Source: DATCYZ01 sp036526195 (GTDB lineage: Bacteria > Pseudomonadota > Gammaproteobacteria > Burkholderiales > SG8-39). From it: a stretch of DNA of 13,479 bases. A program made the translations under genes and the position numbers. Shown here in pieces: positions 1 through 6,735 of this stretch. The notes beneath the pieces were generated by a model, which did no database searches, had not been told where the DNA came from, and worked only from the letters and a program-made list of their open reading frames with translations. Positions within the stretch are counted from its first letter, which is position 1. The number at the start of each line of letters is the position of its first letter. The stretch is from the NCBI GenBank assembly GCA_036526195.1, contig DATCYZ010000044.1:1-13479 (forward strand), written 5' to 3'.

Positions 1-15
1 CGTCCGGAACAACCC

Positions 16-72
16 CGGCGAAACCCTGCCTTCGATCTCCCACCGTGCCGGATCGCAGGCAAGGTTTCGCCG
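16..72. repeat. Imperfect inverted repeat, overlapping the next hairpin
   Basis: Bases 16-30 (CGGCGAAACCCTGCC) are the reverse complement of 58-72 (GGCAAGGTTTCGCCG) with one mismatch in 15, separated by 27 bases. The right arm shares bases 67-72 with the left arm of the perfect hairpin at 67-113, so the two structures cannot form in the same molecule. No gene is recognised in bases 1-215. Short open frames run in from the left edge, but none resembles a known protein end. Confidence 0.6.
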
Positions 73-113
73 CTTTTGCGTTCACGATGAAGCCGTGAAC
101 GCAAAAGCGGCGA
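67..113. repeat. Perfect 20-bp inverted repeat with 7-base loop
   Basis: Bases 67-86 (TCGCCGCTTTTGCGTTCACG) are the exact reverse complement of 94-113, around the loop ATGAAGC (87-93). A perfect 20-bp stem is far beyond chance here. There is no T-run after the stem on either strand, so it is not a standard intrinsic terminator. It lies about 100 bp beyond the stop of the leftward SDR gene, where it could still end that transcript, or it could be the leader of a gene left of the window. A dispersed palindromic element is another possibility. The structure is plain; the function is not known. Confidence 0.75.
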
Positions 114-173
114 TCTGGTTAAAACCGGATTGTGGCGGTGCCTCAGTGAGTGCGGCGCCGGAACGTACCCAAG

Positions 174-191
174 GGTAACTTATATGTTACT
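174..191. promoter_or_regulatory. Operator-like palindrome, copy 1
   Basis: GGTAACTTATATGTTACT contains the palindrome GTAAC-N-TATA-N-GTTAC (175-190), symmetric at 14 of 16 positions. A copy differing at one base in 18 lies at 5903-5920. The AT-rich centre and 5-bp arms stand out in this GC-rich DNA and look like the site of a dimeric regulator, for example a TetR- or MarR-type protein; that assignment is inference. The site lies 26 bp beyond the SDR stop codon, so it more likely serves a gene left of the window than the SDR gene. No regulator gene is present in the window. Confidence 0.55.
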
Positions 192-207
192 ATATGCGGG
201 TTTTCAG
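179..207 (-). promoter_or_regulatory. Candidate leftward sigma70-type promoter under the palindrome
   Basis: On the minus strand, CTGAAA (207-202, four of six matches to TTGACA) is followed after 17 bases by TATAAG (184-179, five of six matches to TATAAT). The -10 box lies inside the palindrome at 175-190, which is a usual place for a repressor site. Transcription would start near 172 and run left through the hairpins at 113-16 toward a gene outside the window. This rests on consensus matching only. Confidence 0.35.
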
Positions 208-215
208 CGCCCGCC

Positions 216-983
216 TCAAGCCAACGCCCCCGCATCCACCCGCAACGGCGTCCCGGTGACCAGCGACGCCGCAGGCGACAACAGCCACACCACCATCGCC
301 GCCACTTCCTCCGACGTGCCGAAGTGGTCCAGCGACTGGCGCGCGAGCATCATCTCGCGCATGCCTTCGCGCTCGAACAAGGGGCCTGCGAGCGGCGTCT
401 CCACCGGCCCCGGGCAGACGCAATTGACGCGGATACCGCGCCGGCCGTAGTTGCGCGCGGCGGCGCGCGTCAGGCCCACCACGCCGTGCTTGGAGGCGGT
501 GTAGGCGGGCAGCATCGGGCTGCCGACCAGCCCCGCCACCGAGGCGGTGTTGACGATCGAGTAGCCGCCGGCCGGCGCCGGTTGCTTGAGCATGGCGCGC
601 AACTGCGCCTGCATGCAGCGCCACACGCCGCGCAGGTTGACGTCGATGACACGGTCAAAATCCTCCATCGAAACCCCGGCCATCTCGCCCACCGGGCCGA
701 GGATGCCGGCGTTGTTGAACGCGCCGTCGATGCGACCGGCGAGCTTCAGTCCCGCCTCGGTGAAGGCCTCGACCGAGGCGGCTTGGGTCACGTCCAGCGA
801 ATGCGCGCTGGCGTCGCCGCCGGCGTCGCGCACCCGCTTCGCGCTTTCCTCCGCGCTCTTCGCGTTCAGGTCGCCCAGCACCACCCGCGCGCCGGCCACG
901 CCGAGTTGCAGCGCCGCGGCCCGCCCGAAGCCGGAGCCGGCCCCGGTCACCAGGATCACCCTGCCCTTCAGTCCTGCATCCAT
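216..983 (-). CDS. Short-chain dehydrogenase/reductase (SDR family)
   Basis: A classical SDR of 255 residues, the usual length, likely an NAD(P)-dependent alcohol dehydrogenase or ketoreductase of the cytoplasm. The Rossmann glycine motif TGAGSGFG is at 13-20, NNAG at 90-93, the catalytic Ser is about 148 (NTAS), and Tyr161 and Lys165 form YTASK, followed by PGPVETP from 191. Asp38 at the end of the second strand favours NAD(H) over NADP(H). The start at 983 was chosen because the family N-terminus begins there, and ACGGGAG lies 9 bases upstream; the open frame continues to 1601 but that part is the shadow of the CoA-transferase gene. It is last of four leftward genes, 41 bp after the CoA-transferase, suggesting oxidation of a hydroxyacyl or alcohol intermediate in the same pathway. 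The substrate cannot be told. Confidence 0.93.
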   Translation of the reverse strand: MDAGLKGRVILVTGAGSGFGRAAALQLGVAGARVVLGDLNAKSAEESAKRVRDAGGDASAHSLDVTQAASVEAFTEAGLKLAGRIDGAFNNAGILGPVGEMAGVSMEDFDRVIDVNLRGVWRCMQAQLRAMLKQPAPAGGYSIVNTASVAGLVGSPMLPAYTASKHGVVGLTRAAARNYGRRGIRVNCVCPGPVETPLAGPLFEREGMREMMLARQSLDHFGTSEEVAAMVVWLLSPAASLVTGTPLRVDAGALA

Positions 984-1024
984 GGTCTTCAACTCCCGTT
1001 TGTGTGCATCGTCAATGTTGTGTT

Positions 1025-2245
1025 TCAGGCCACGGCGCCGGAAGCGCGCAGCATCGCGATCTCTCCTGCATCGTAGCCCGCCTCGGCAAGGATCTCGTCG
1101 GTCTGCTCGCCGAGCCGGGGCGCGGCCCGTGCCGGGCGCGGCTTCGAGGTCCCGAGGCGGATCGGCGCGGCGATGGTGAACGGCATCGCCGCGTTCTCGG
1201 TCGGCACCACCGCCCCGGCCGCGCGCGCCTGCGCGTCGTCCTTCAGGTCCTCGAGCCGGCTGATCACGCCGTAGGTGATGCGGTGCGCGGCGAGCCGCTC
1301 GCGCCAGTACGACAGGTCCTGCGAGGCGAAGATCGCGTCGAAGATCGCGGTGAGTTCGGCCGAGTTCGCGCGCCGGATCGGCGTCTCTGCGAAGCGCGGA
1401 TCGTTCTCCAGTTCCGGGCGCCCGACGGCCTTGCACAGCGCCGGCCACGGCCCTTCCTCCACCGCCAGCGCGATCTGGAACCAGCGCCCGTCGCGGGTGC
1501 GGTAGCTGTTGCCCAGCGGACTGCGCGGGCGGTCGCGCGGCGGGCGCGTGGGCAGAAAGCCGCCGACCAGCGCGGCCTGTGCATGCACGCCGTTCGACCA
1601 CAGGCCGCTCGCCAGCAACGAGGTGCCGACCTCCATGCCGCGCCCGGTTTTCTCCCGCTGGTAGAGCGCGATCATCACCGCCGAGAGCAAGGCCATCGCC
1701 GTGGCGCGGTCGCCCGAGGCCGGCAGCGAGAAGTGCGGCGGCTGGCCCTCGTAACGCAGCACGTCCAGGAACCCCGAGCGCGCAAAGTAGGCGGTGGAGT
1801 CGAACCCCGGCGCGTCGCGCTCCTCGCCGGTCTCGCCGTAGCCGGTGAGCGAGGCGTACACCAGCCGCGGATTCATCGCGGCGACGTCCTCGTAACGGAT
1901 GCGGTTGCGCTCGCGCACCGGGATCGGAAAGTTGGTGATCATCACGTCCGCCGATTCCACCAGCCGCGCGAACACCGCGCGCCCGGCGTCGTGCTTGAGG
2001 TCGAGGGCGATCGAGCGCTTGTTGCGCGAATCCATCTGCCAGGGGTAGTCGACCTCGCTCTTCGGGTAGGCGGCGAAGTTCACCGCCCTGCGGTTCGGGT
2101 CGCCTTCGCCGGGCTGCTCGATCTTGATCACGTCCGCGCCGTAGTCGGCCATCACCACCGCGGCGGCGGGCGCGGCGATGAAGGTGCTGACATCGAGCAC
2201 GCGCAGGCCGGCGAGCGGCAGGACGTCGGCGGCGGGGGTCGTCAC
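1025..2245 (-). CDS. CaiB/BaiF family (class III) CoA-transferase
   Basis: This 406-residue protein belongs to the family that moves CoA between carboxylic acids, or racemises alpha-methylacyl-CoA, in the cytoplasm. The family opening LAGLRVLDVSTFIAAPAAA is at 11-29, followed by ADYGADVIKIEQPGEGDPNR at 33-52, NKRSIALDLK at 75-84 and TGYGETG at 134-140. Asp179 in ASGDRATAM fits the position of the catalytic aspartate (Asp169 in formyl-CoA transferase), and KTGRGMEV follows at 199-206. Length is typical. The start codon is GTG (2243-2245), with a weak GGGA 7 bases upstream and no better start near. It lies 24 bp after alanine dehydrogenase and 41 bp before the SDR gene. Family members have many substrates (oxalate, carnitine, benzylsuccinate, mesaconate, bile acids), and nothing here selects one. 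Confidence 0.93.
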   Translation of the reverse strand: MTTPAADVLPLAGLRVLDVSTFIAAPAAAVVMADYGADVIKIEQPGEGDPNRRAVNFAAYPKSEVDYPWQMDSRNKRSIALDLKHDAGRAVFARLVESADVMITNFPIPVRERNRIRYEDVAAMNPRLVYASLTGYGETGEERDAPGFDSTAYFARSGFLDVLRYEGQPPHFSLPASGDRATAMALLSAVMIALYQREKTGRGMEVGTSLLASGLWSNGVHAQAALVGGFLPTRPPRDRPRSPLGNSYRTRDGRWFQIALAVEEGPWPALCKAVGRPELENDPRFAETPIRRANSAELTAIFDAIFASQDLSYWRERLAAHRITYGVISRLEDLKDDAQARAAGAVVPTENAAMPFTIAAPIRLGTSKPRPARAAPRLGEQTDEILAEAGYDAGEIAMLRASGAVA

Positions 2246-2269
2246 GCGCGATCCCGGGGCGTGCCGCGC

Positions 2270-3385
2270 TCAGCCGAGCGCCGCCCGCGGCTCGACGAAG
2301 GGCACGCAGAGCGCCTCGGCGACGGCCGGGTGCGTGACCCGGCCGCAGTGCACGTTGAGCCCCGCCAGCAGGTGCGGATCCTCCAGCATCGCCCGGCGTG
2401 CGCCGAGGTCGGCGATCGCCAGCACGAACGGCAGCGTGGCGTTGTTCAGCGCGAAGGTCGAGGTGCGCGGCACGCCGCCGGGCATGTTGGCCACGCAGTA
2501 GTGCACCACGCCATCAACGACGAAGGTCGGGGCCTCGTGCGTGGTCGGGTGCGAGGTCTCGAAGCAGCCGCCCTGGTCGATGGCGACGTCGACCAGCACC
2601 GCGCCGGGCTTCATGCGCCGCACCAGCTCGGCGCTGACGAGCTTGGGGGCCGCAGCGCCCGGGATCAACACGCCGCCGATCACGAGGTCCGCCTGCAGGA
2701 CGTGCTTCTCGATCGCATCGCGCGTCGAGAACACGGTGTTCAGCGGCTTGCCGAACTGCGCCCAGAGCCGGCGCAGCTGGTCGAGGTTGCGGTCGATCAC
2801 CCAGACGTCGGCGCCCATGCCGAGCGCGATGTGGATCGCGTGCGTGCCGACCACGCCACCGCCGAGCACCAGCACCTTCGCCGGGTCGACGCCCGGCACG
2901 CCGCCGAGCAGCATGCCGAGGCCGCCGTGCGTCTTCTCGAGGAAGTAGGCGCCCGCCTGCACCGCCATGCGCCCCGCGACCTCCGACATCGGCGCGAGCA
3001 ACGGCAGACCGCCTGCGGGCGAGGTGACCGTCTCGTAGGCGATGCAGGTCGCGCCGCTTTCGATCAGGTCCTTCGCCTGCCCGGGGTCCGGTGCGAGGTG
3101 CAGGTAGGTGAACAGGACCTGGCCTTCGCGCAGCATCGCCCGCTCGGCGGCCTGCGGTTCCTTCACCTTGACCACCAGCTCGGCGCGCGCGAAGACCTCC
3201 TTCGCCGAGCCGACGATCTCGGCCCCGGCCGCCTCGTATTCCGTGTCGCGACAGCCGATGCCCGCCCCCGCGCCGTGCTCGACGATCACCGCGTGGCCCT
3301 GCGACACCAACTCGCGCACGTTCGCCGGCACCAGCCCGACGCGGTACTCGTGGACCTTGATCTCCCTGGGCACTCCGACCCGCAT
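2270..3385 (-). CDS. ald: Alanine dehydrogenase
   Basis: This protein catalyses reversible NAD-dependent deamination of L-alanine to pyruvate and ammonium. It has 371 residues, the standard family length, and opens with MRVGVPREIKVHEYRVGLVP. Residues known to bind pyruvate or catalyse fall at the canonical numbers: Arg15, Lys75 (KVKEP), His96 (YLHLAP) and Asp270 (DVAIDQGG). The NAD-binding loop GGGVVG is at 175-180, with Asp198 ending the following strand (VIDRN). The protein appears full length and intact. A good Shine-Dalgarno, ACGGGAG, ends 8 bases before ATG. It is second of four leftward genes, 31 bp after the phosphodiesterase and 24 bp before the CoA-transferase. The context suggests assimilation or release of amino nitrogen linked to the operon's substrate, but that is inference. 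Its 17-base leader almost matches that of the acyl-CoA synthetase at 10825. Confidence 0.96.
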   Translation of the reverse strand: MRVGVPREIKVHEYRVGLVPANVRELVSQGHAVIVEHGAGAGIGCRDTEYEAAGAEIVGSAKEVFARAELVVKVKEPQAAERAMLREGQVLFTYLHLAPDPGQAKDLIESGATCIAYETVTSPAGGLPLLAPMSEVAGRMAVQAGAYFLEKTHGGLGMLLGGVPGVDPAKVLVLGGGVVGTHAIHIALGMGADVWVIDRNLDQLRRLWAQFGKPLNTVFSTRDAIEKHVLQADLVIGGVLIPGAAAPKLVSAELVRRMKPGAVLVDVAIDQGGCFETSHPTTHEAPTFVVDGVVHYCVANMPGGVPRTSTFALNNATLPFVLAIADLGARRAMLEDPHLLAGLNVHCGRVTHPAVAEALCVPFVEPRAALG

Positions 3386-3416
3386 GGCACTGGCTCCCGT
3401 CCGGTTCAGCGGCGGA

Positions 3417-4406
3417 TCACGGCGTGACCCGCGTCGCCGCAGGCAGCCCCATGCCGCGCTTCGCCATCTCGGCGCGCAGCAGGTCGGGCCGGTCGGTGAT
3501 GATGCCGTCCACTTTCCAGTCGAGGAAGCGCGCCATCGCCGCAGGCTCGTTCACAGTCCACACCAGCACCTTGAGGCCGAGCGAGCGCGCCTCGGCGAGC
3601 AGCGCTTCGGTGAGGTCGTTCATGAACACCGACCAGATCGTGCCGCCGGCCGCCTTGATCATGCGCGGCACCGAACCGTGGAGCCGGTGGTGAAAGCCCG
3701 CCACCCAGGGCGAGTCGCCGCCGGCGTTGATGTTGTCCAGCCAGCGCTGCTGCGCGCTCAGGTACACCGTGGGGATCTCCGGCGCGATTTTCTGCACCGC
3801 CTGCAGCGTACGCCAGTCGAAGGACAGGATCTGCGTGCGCTTTTCCATGCTCGCCTTGCGGACCTCGGCCACCAGCATCGCGGCGAAGGCCTCGGGCGCC
3901 GGCGTTTCGTCGGGCGCGAGCGGCGAAAGCTTGGTCTCGATGGCGAACTTCACCGCGGTATTGCCGGATTTTTTCACCAGCGCGAACAGATCGGCGAGAC
4001 GCGGCACGCGCGCCCCGTCCACCGGCACCTGCGCCGGATAGCGCTTCGCGTAGTTGCGCGCCGGATTGAGCCGGCCGACGTCGTAGGTCTGAAGCTGCGC
4101 CCAGGTCATGGCGTGGATCGGCTCGCTCTCTGCCTCGATCCACTTGCCGTCGGGGCCGCGCGCGATGTCGGGAATCAGCCGGCGGTCGTGGTGCACGGTG
4201 AGCACGCCGTCGCGGGTGATCGCGATGTCGAGTTCCAGCGTGGTGACGCCGATGCCGAGCGTGGTGGCGAAGCCCTCGAGCGTGTTCTCCGGCGCGAGGC
4301 CGCGCGCGCCGCGATGTCCCTGCAGGTCGAACGCCATTGCACCGCTCGCGCCGAGCGCCAGCCAGCCTGCCAGCGCGAGCACGCCGCGCCATTGTTTCGA
4401 CATCAT
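3417..4406 (-). CDS. Secreted glycerophosphodiester phosphodiesterase (GDPD family)
   Basis: This enzyme hydrolyses glycerophosphodiesters, from phospholipid breakdown, to glycerol 3-phosphate and an alcohol. It has 329 residues. A signal peptide spans 1-25: K4 and R7, a hydrophobic core GVLALAGWLALGASG, and a likely cut after AMA, so it should act in the periplasm or outside, like GlpQ. The mature protein starts at the catalytic core: His31 in GHRGARG, PENT at 39-42, metal ligands Glu58 and Asp60 in LELD, and second catalytic His73 in VHHD. The C-terminal barrel signature VLVWTVNE and DGIITDRPDL is present. ATG codons at 4406 and 4403 are both possible; AGGGAG lies 4 or 7 bases upstream, so 4403 may be the one used. 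The frame runs open to 4985, but that stretch is antisense to the amidase. It is first of four leftward genes and divergent from the amidase. Confidence 0.93.
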   Translation of the reverse strand: MMSKQWRGVLALAGWLALGASGAMAFDLQGHRGARGLAPENTLEGFATTLGIGVTTLELDIAITRDGVLTVHHDRRLIPDIARGPDGKWIEAESEPIHAMTWAQLQTYDVGRLNPARNYAKRYPAQVPVDGARVPRLADLFALVKKSGNTAVKFAIETKLSPLAPDETPAPEAFAAMLVAEVRKASMEKRTQILSFDWRTLQAVQKIAPEIPTVYLSAQQRWLDNINAGGDSPWVAGFHHRLHGSVPRMIKAAGGTIWSVFMNDLTEALLAEARSLGLKVLVWTVNEPAAMARFLDWKVDGIITDRPDLLRAEMAKRGMGLPAATRVTP

Positions 4407-4426
4407 GTCGCTCCCTCTGTCTTCAC

Positions 4427-4444
4427 CTGTCAGAATCCTGCCAC
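4427..4444 (+). promoter_or_regulatory. PHO-box-like direct repeat in a divergent intergenic region
   Basis: The 55 bp between the divergent phosphodiesterase and amidase genes (4407-4461) must contain both promoters. CTGTCAG-AATC-CTGCCAC has the layout of the E. coli PHO box (two CTGTCAT repeats 4 bases apart), matching 6 of 7 and 5 of 7 bases. PhoB control would suit the phosphodiesterase. However, the repeats read toward the amidase, the second repeat and spacer are degenerate, and no clear -10 box was found for either gene. AAGGAG at 4450-4455 is the amidase ribosome binding site. Confidence 0.3.
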
Positions 4445-4461
4445 ATCGCAAGGAGAACCGT

Positions 4462-5868
4462 ATGGCGAATCCACTCTGGCGCCTGGGCGCCTGCGAAACA
4501 GCAGCGGCGATCCGCCGGAACGAATTCAGTTGCGTCGACGCGGTGCGATCGGCGGTCGATCGCATGCGGGCGGCGAATCCCGCGCTGAACGCGGTGACGG
4601 TCGACCTGTCGAAGCCCGCGCTCGAGGCGGCGCGGCAGGCCGATGCCTGGCGCGCGCGCGGCGGCGCCGTGGGGCCGCTCTTCGGCGTGCCGGTCACCAT
4701 CAAGGAGAACGTCGACCAGGCCGGGTGCAGCACGCCGAACGGCGTCAAGGCCTTCGACACGATCATCGCGAAACAGGACGCGCCGGTGGTCGCCAACCTG
4801 AAGGCCGCCGGCGCCATCGTCATCGGCCGCACCAACACGCCGGAGTTCAGCTTCCGCTGGTTCACCGACAACCCGCTGCGCGGCCTCACCAAAAACCCCT
4901 GGTCGGCGGCGCACACGCCCGGCGGGTCCTCGGGCGGCGCCGCCGCGGCCGTGGCCGCCGGCATCGGTGCCATCGGCCACGGCAACGACCTCGGCGGTTC
5001 GCTGCGCTACCCGGCCTACGCCTGCGGCGTGGCGACGATCCGCCCCTCGCTCGGCCGCGTGCCGGCGTGGAACGCGACGTCGCCTTCCGAGCGGCCGCCG
5101 ACCATCCAGCTGATGAGCGTGCAGGGGCCGATCGCGCGCACGGTGCGCGACGTGCGGCTCGCGCTTGCGGCGATGGCGGCGCGCAGCCCGGAGGATCCGT
5201 GGTGGGCGCCGGCGCCGCTGGAGGGCGCGCGTCCCGCCGGCGCGATTCGCGTGGCGGTGACGAAGACGCCCACCGGCATCGCCTGCCACCCGGCGGTCGC
5301 CACGGCCATCGACCGCGCCGCCGACGCGCTGTCGAAGGCGGGCTATGCCGTCGAAGCGATCGACCCGCCGGCCGGCGCGGAACTCGCCGAGCGCTGGCGC
5401 AGCCTGATCATGGCCGACGCGCGCGCGATGATGGAAAAAGCGGTGCGCGAATCCGGTTCGCCCGACATCAACCGCGTGATGGACGACTATTACGCCGCCA
5501 GCGCGCCGCTCGACTTGCCGGGCTACATCGCCGCGCTCGCCGATCGCACGCGGCTGCTGCGGCTGTGGAGCCTGTTCATGGAGAAATTCCCGCTGGTGCT
5601 CGCTCCGGTGTCGCAGGTGCCGCCGTTCCGCCAGCTGGAAGACCTCGAGGGAACCGCGCGCGTCAAGCGCATGCTGGACGAGCAGAGCATGCTCTACGGC
5701 GTCAACATCCTCGGCCTGCCGGCGGCGGCCGTGCCCACCGGCCTGCACGAGGGCGTGCCGATCGGCGTGCAGCTCATCGGGCCGCGCTTTCGCGAGGACC
5801 TCTGCCTCGATGCGGCGCAGGCGATCGAGAACGCGCTCGGGGTGCTCGCCGAACAGCTGCCGGACTGA
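4462..5868 (+). CDS. Amidase-signature family hydrolase
   Basis: This 468-residue cytoplasmic serine hydrolase cleaves carboxamides to acid and ammonia or amine. The Ser-cisSer-Lys triad is complete: Lys81 in VTIKEN, cis-Ser156 in PGGSSGGAAAA, and nucleophile Ser180 in DLGGSLRYPA. The 24-residue spacing between the two serines equals that of malonamidase E2. The C-terminal part keeps GLPAAAVPTG and GVPIGVQLIGPRF. The start at 4462 is set by AAGGAG 6 bases upstream and by the family-like N-terminus; the frame continues upstream only as an antisense shadow of the phosphodiesterase. No gatB or gatC is nearby, so this is not the tRNA amidotransferase subunit. The substrate is not evident. It is divergent from the alanine dehydrogenase operon, and both could feed ammonium metabolism. 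No gene follows within 99 bp. Confidence 0.93.
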   Translation: MANPLWRLGACETAAAIRRNEFSCVDAVRSAVDRMRAANPALNAVTVDLSKPALEAARQADAWRARGGAVGPLFGVPVTIKENVDQAGCSTPNGVKAFDTIIAKQDAPVVANLKAAGAIVIGRTNTPEFSFRWFTDNPLRGLTKNPWSAAHTPGGSSGGAAAAVAAGIGAIGHGNDLGGSLRYPAYACGVATIRPSLGRVPAWNATSPSERPPTIQLMSVQGPIARTVRDVRLALAAMAARSPEDPWWAPAPLEGARPAGAIRVAVTKTPTGIACHPAVATAIDRAADALSKAGYAVEAIDPPAGAELAERWRSLIMADARAMMEKAVRESGSPDINRVMDDYYAASAPLDLPGYIAALADRTRLLRLWSLFMEKFPLVLAPVSQVPPFRQLEDLEGTARVKRMLDEQSMLYGVNILGLPAAAVPTGLHEGVPIGVQLIGPRFREDLCLDAAQAIENALGVLAEQLPD

Positions 5869-5902
5869 AGGCCGGCGGGCGGGGCGCCGGATCCCGGCTA
5901 TT

Positions 5903-5920
5903 GGTAACGTATATGTTACT
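5903..5920. promoter_or_regulatory. Operator-like palindrome, copy 2
   Basis: GGTAACGTATATGTTACT differs from the copy at 174-191 at one base. The core GTAAC-N-TATA-N-GTTAC is at 5904-5919. It lies 35 bp after the amidase stop and 48 bp before the likely start of the membrane-protein gene, so it is placed to control that gene. In both copies GGCGCCGGA occurs exactly 11 bases upstream (154-162 and 5883-5891). That GC-rich word is common in such DNA, and the 11-base spacers are unrelated, so the coincidence may be chance. Confidence 0.55.
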
Positions 5921-5922
5921 CA

Positions 5923-5951
5923 TTGGCCCTGTCCGGCGCCGGGCGTACCAT
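5923..5951 (+). promoter_or_regulatory. Weak candidate promoter for the membrane-protein gene
   Basis: TTGGCC (5923-5928) and TACCAT (5946-5951) are 17 bases apart, each matching the sigma70 consensus at four of six positions. The palindrome ends 3 bp upstream of the -35 box. A start of transcription near 5958 would leave a very short leader that cuts into the GGGAG ribosome binding site (5956-5960), which counts against it if the ATG at 5968 is used. Confidence 0.2.
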
Positions 5952-5967
5952 GTCCGGGAGTCCCGCC

Positions 5968-6660
5968 ATGCACGATGGCCCCGCCCTCGCCGCCCTGCTC
6001 GTCTTCTTTGCCTGGGTCGCCGTGCGCGTGTTGTTCCGGTTGCTCGAGCGTCGCGCGCTGCGCGCCTCGGGCACGCGGCTGGCGGGACGCCCGCTGGTCC
6101 ACTGGCATTACGCGCGCGAGGAATGGCGCGCCCATTGCGAGCGTCTGCGTGGCGAGCTCTGGTCGCGCCAGTTGCGCCCGCTCGCGCAATGGCTGCTGCC
6201 GCTGCTGGTGCTGCCGGTGATCCTCTCGCCGGTGATCGAGGCGCCCGCCGGCCTGAGCGCCGCGGAACTGCTGCTGCTGGTCGCGCTCGGCGCCCTGGTC
6301 GTCGGCAACCTGCTGCTCGGGCCGGTGCTGCGCCAGTTCGTGCAACTGTCGCGACGGCGCGCCCTCGACTACGAAGTGGTGATCGGCGAGCGCGGGGTGC
6401 TCGAGATCTGGCGCCACGAGGGCCATGTCGAGGCGATGGAGGAGCACCTGTTCCCCGGCCATGCCATCGAGCAAGTCGAGGCGAACGGCGTCGAGCCGGC
6501 GGAGATCGTGTTCCGCACCCTGCGCCCGCTCGAGTTCGGTTTCCTGCACCTTGAGGACCACTTCCTGGTGCCGGCCGGCCACCTCGCCGAGGCGCGCGAA
6601 CTCGCGCGCCGGCTGACGCCGCGCCACACCCCGCCACGGCCAGGTGCGGAAGCCGATTGA
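5968..6660 (+). CDS. Unrecognised inner-membrane protein, three predicted helices
   Basis: This 230-residue protein matches no family I can name with confidence. Hydrophobic segments at about 5-26, 73-90 and 97-124 would span the inner membrane. The stretch 27-70, between the first two, is rich in Arg, Trp and His and probably cytoplasmic. The C-terminal part, about 134-210, is soluble and alternates short hydrophobic strands with charged turns (DYEVVIGERGVLEIW, AEIVFRTL, DHFLVPAGHL), resembling the small beta-rich, PH-like domain of YcxB-type membrane proteins; this is a weak impression. ATG at 5968 was chosen because GGGAG ends 7 bases before it; starts at 5950 or 5923 are possible but lack such a site. 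It stands alone, 99 bp after the amidase and 75 bp before the PhoX-like gene. The palindrome at 5903-5920 is the best hint of regulation. Confidence 0.75.
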   Translation: MHDGPALAALLVFFAWVAVRVLFRLLERRALRASGTRLAGRPLVHWHYAREEWRAHCERLRGELWSRQLRPLAQWLLPLLVLPVILSPVIEAPAGLSAAELLLLVALGALVVGNLLLGPVLRQFVQLSRRRALDYEVVIGERGVLEIWRHEGHVEAMEEHLFPGHAIEQVEANGVEPAEIVFRTLRPLEFGFLHLEDHFLVPAGHLAEARELARRLTPRHTPPRPGAEAD

Positions 6661-6735
6661 CGCCCCGGGGGTGGCCTACAAACCGCCCGCACCCGGTGCT
6701 AGCATGCCTGCGCCCTTCCCCACCGAGGCGCCTCC

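Noticed and set aside
196..214. Hairpin GCGGG/CCCGC just after the SDR stop
   Set aside because: A 5-bp stem with a 9-base loop is too weak to call a terminator, although AT-rich sequence follows on the minus strand.
130..1076. Plus-strand frames starting at 130 and 150
   Set aside because: They run antisense through the SDR gene and have no recognisable protein features.
984..1601. N-terminal extension of the SDR frame
   Set aside because: The extra part is out of frame within the CoA-transferase gene, and the SDR fold begins right after the ATG at 983, which has a ribosome binding site.
5872..5890. Hairpin CCGGCG/CGCCGG after the amidase
   Set aside because: The stem is only 6 bp with no T-run, a pattern common by chance in such GC-rich DNA. 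It may help termination, but I cannot support it.
154..5891. GGCGCCGGA at the same distance before both palindromes, as evidence of one long repeat
   Set aside because: The 11 bases between differ entirely, and GGCGCC is frequent in this DNA (another copy lies at 5935-5940), so a common origin of the full 38 bases is not supported.
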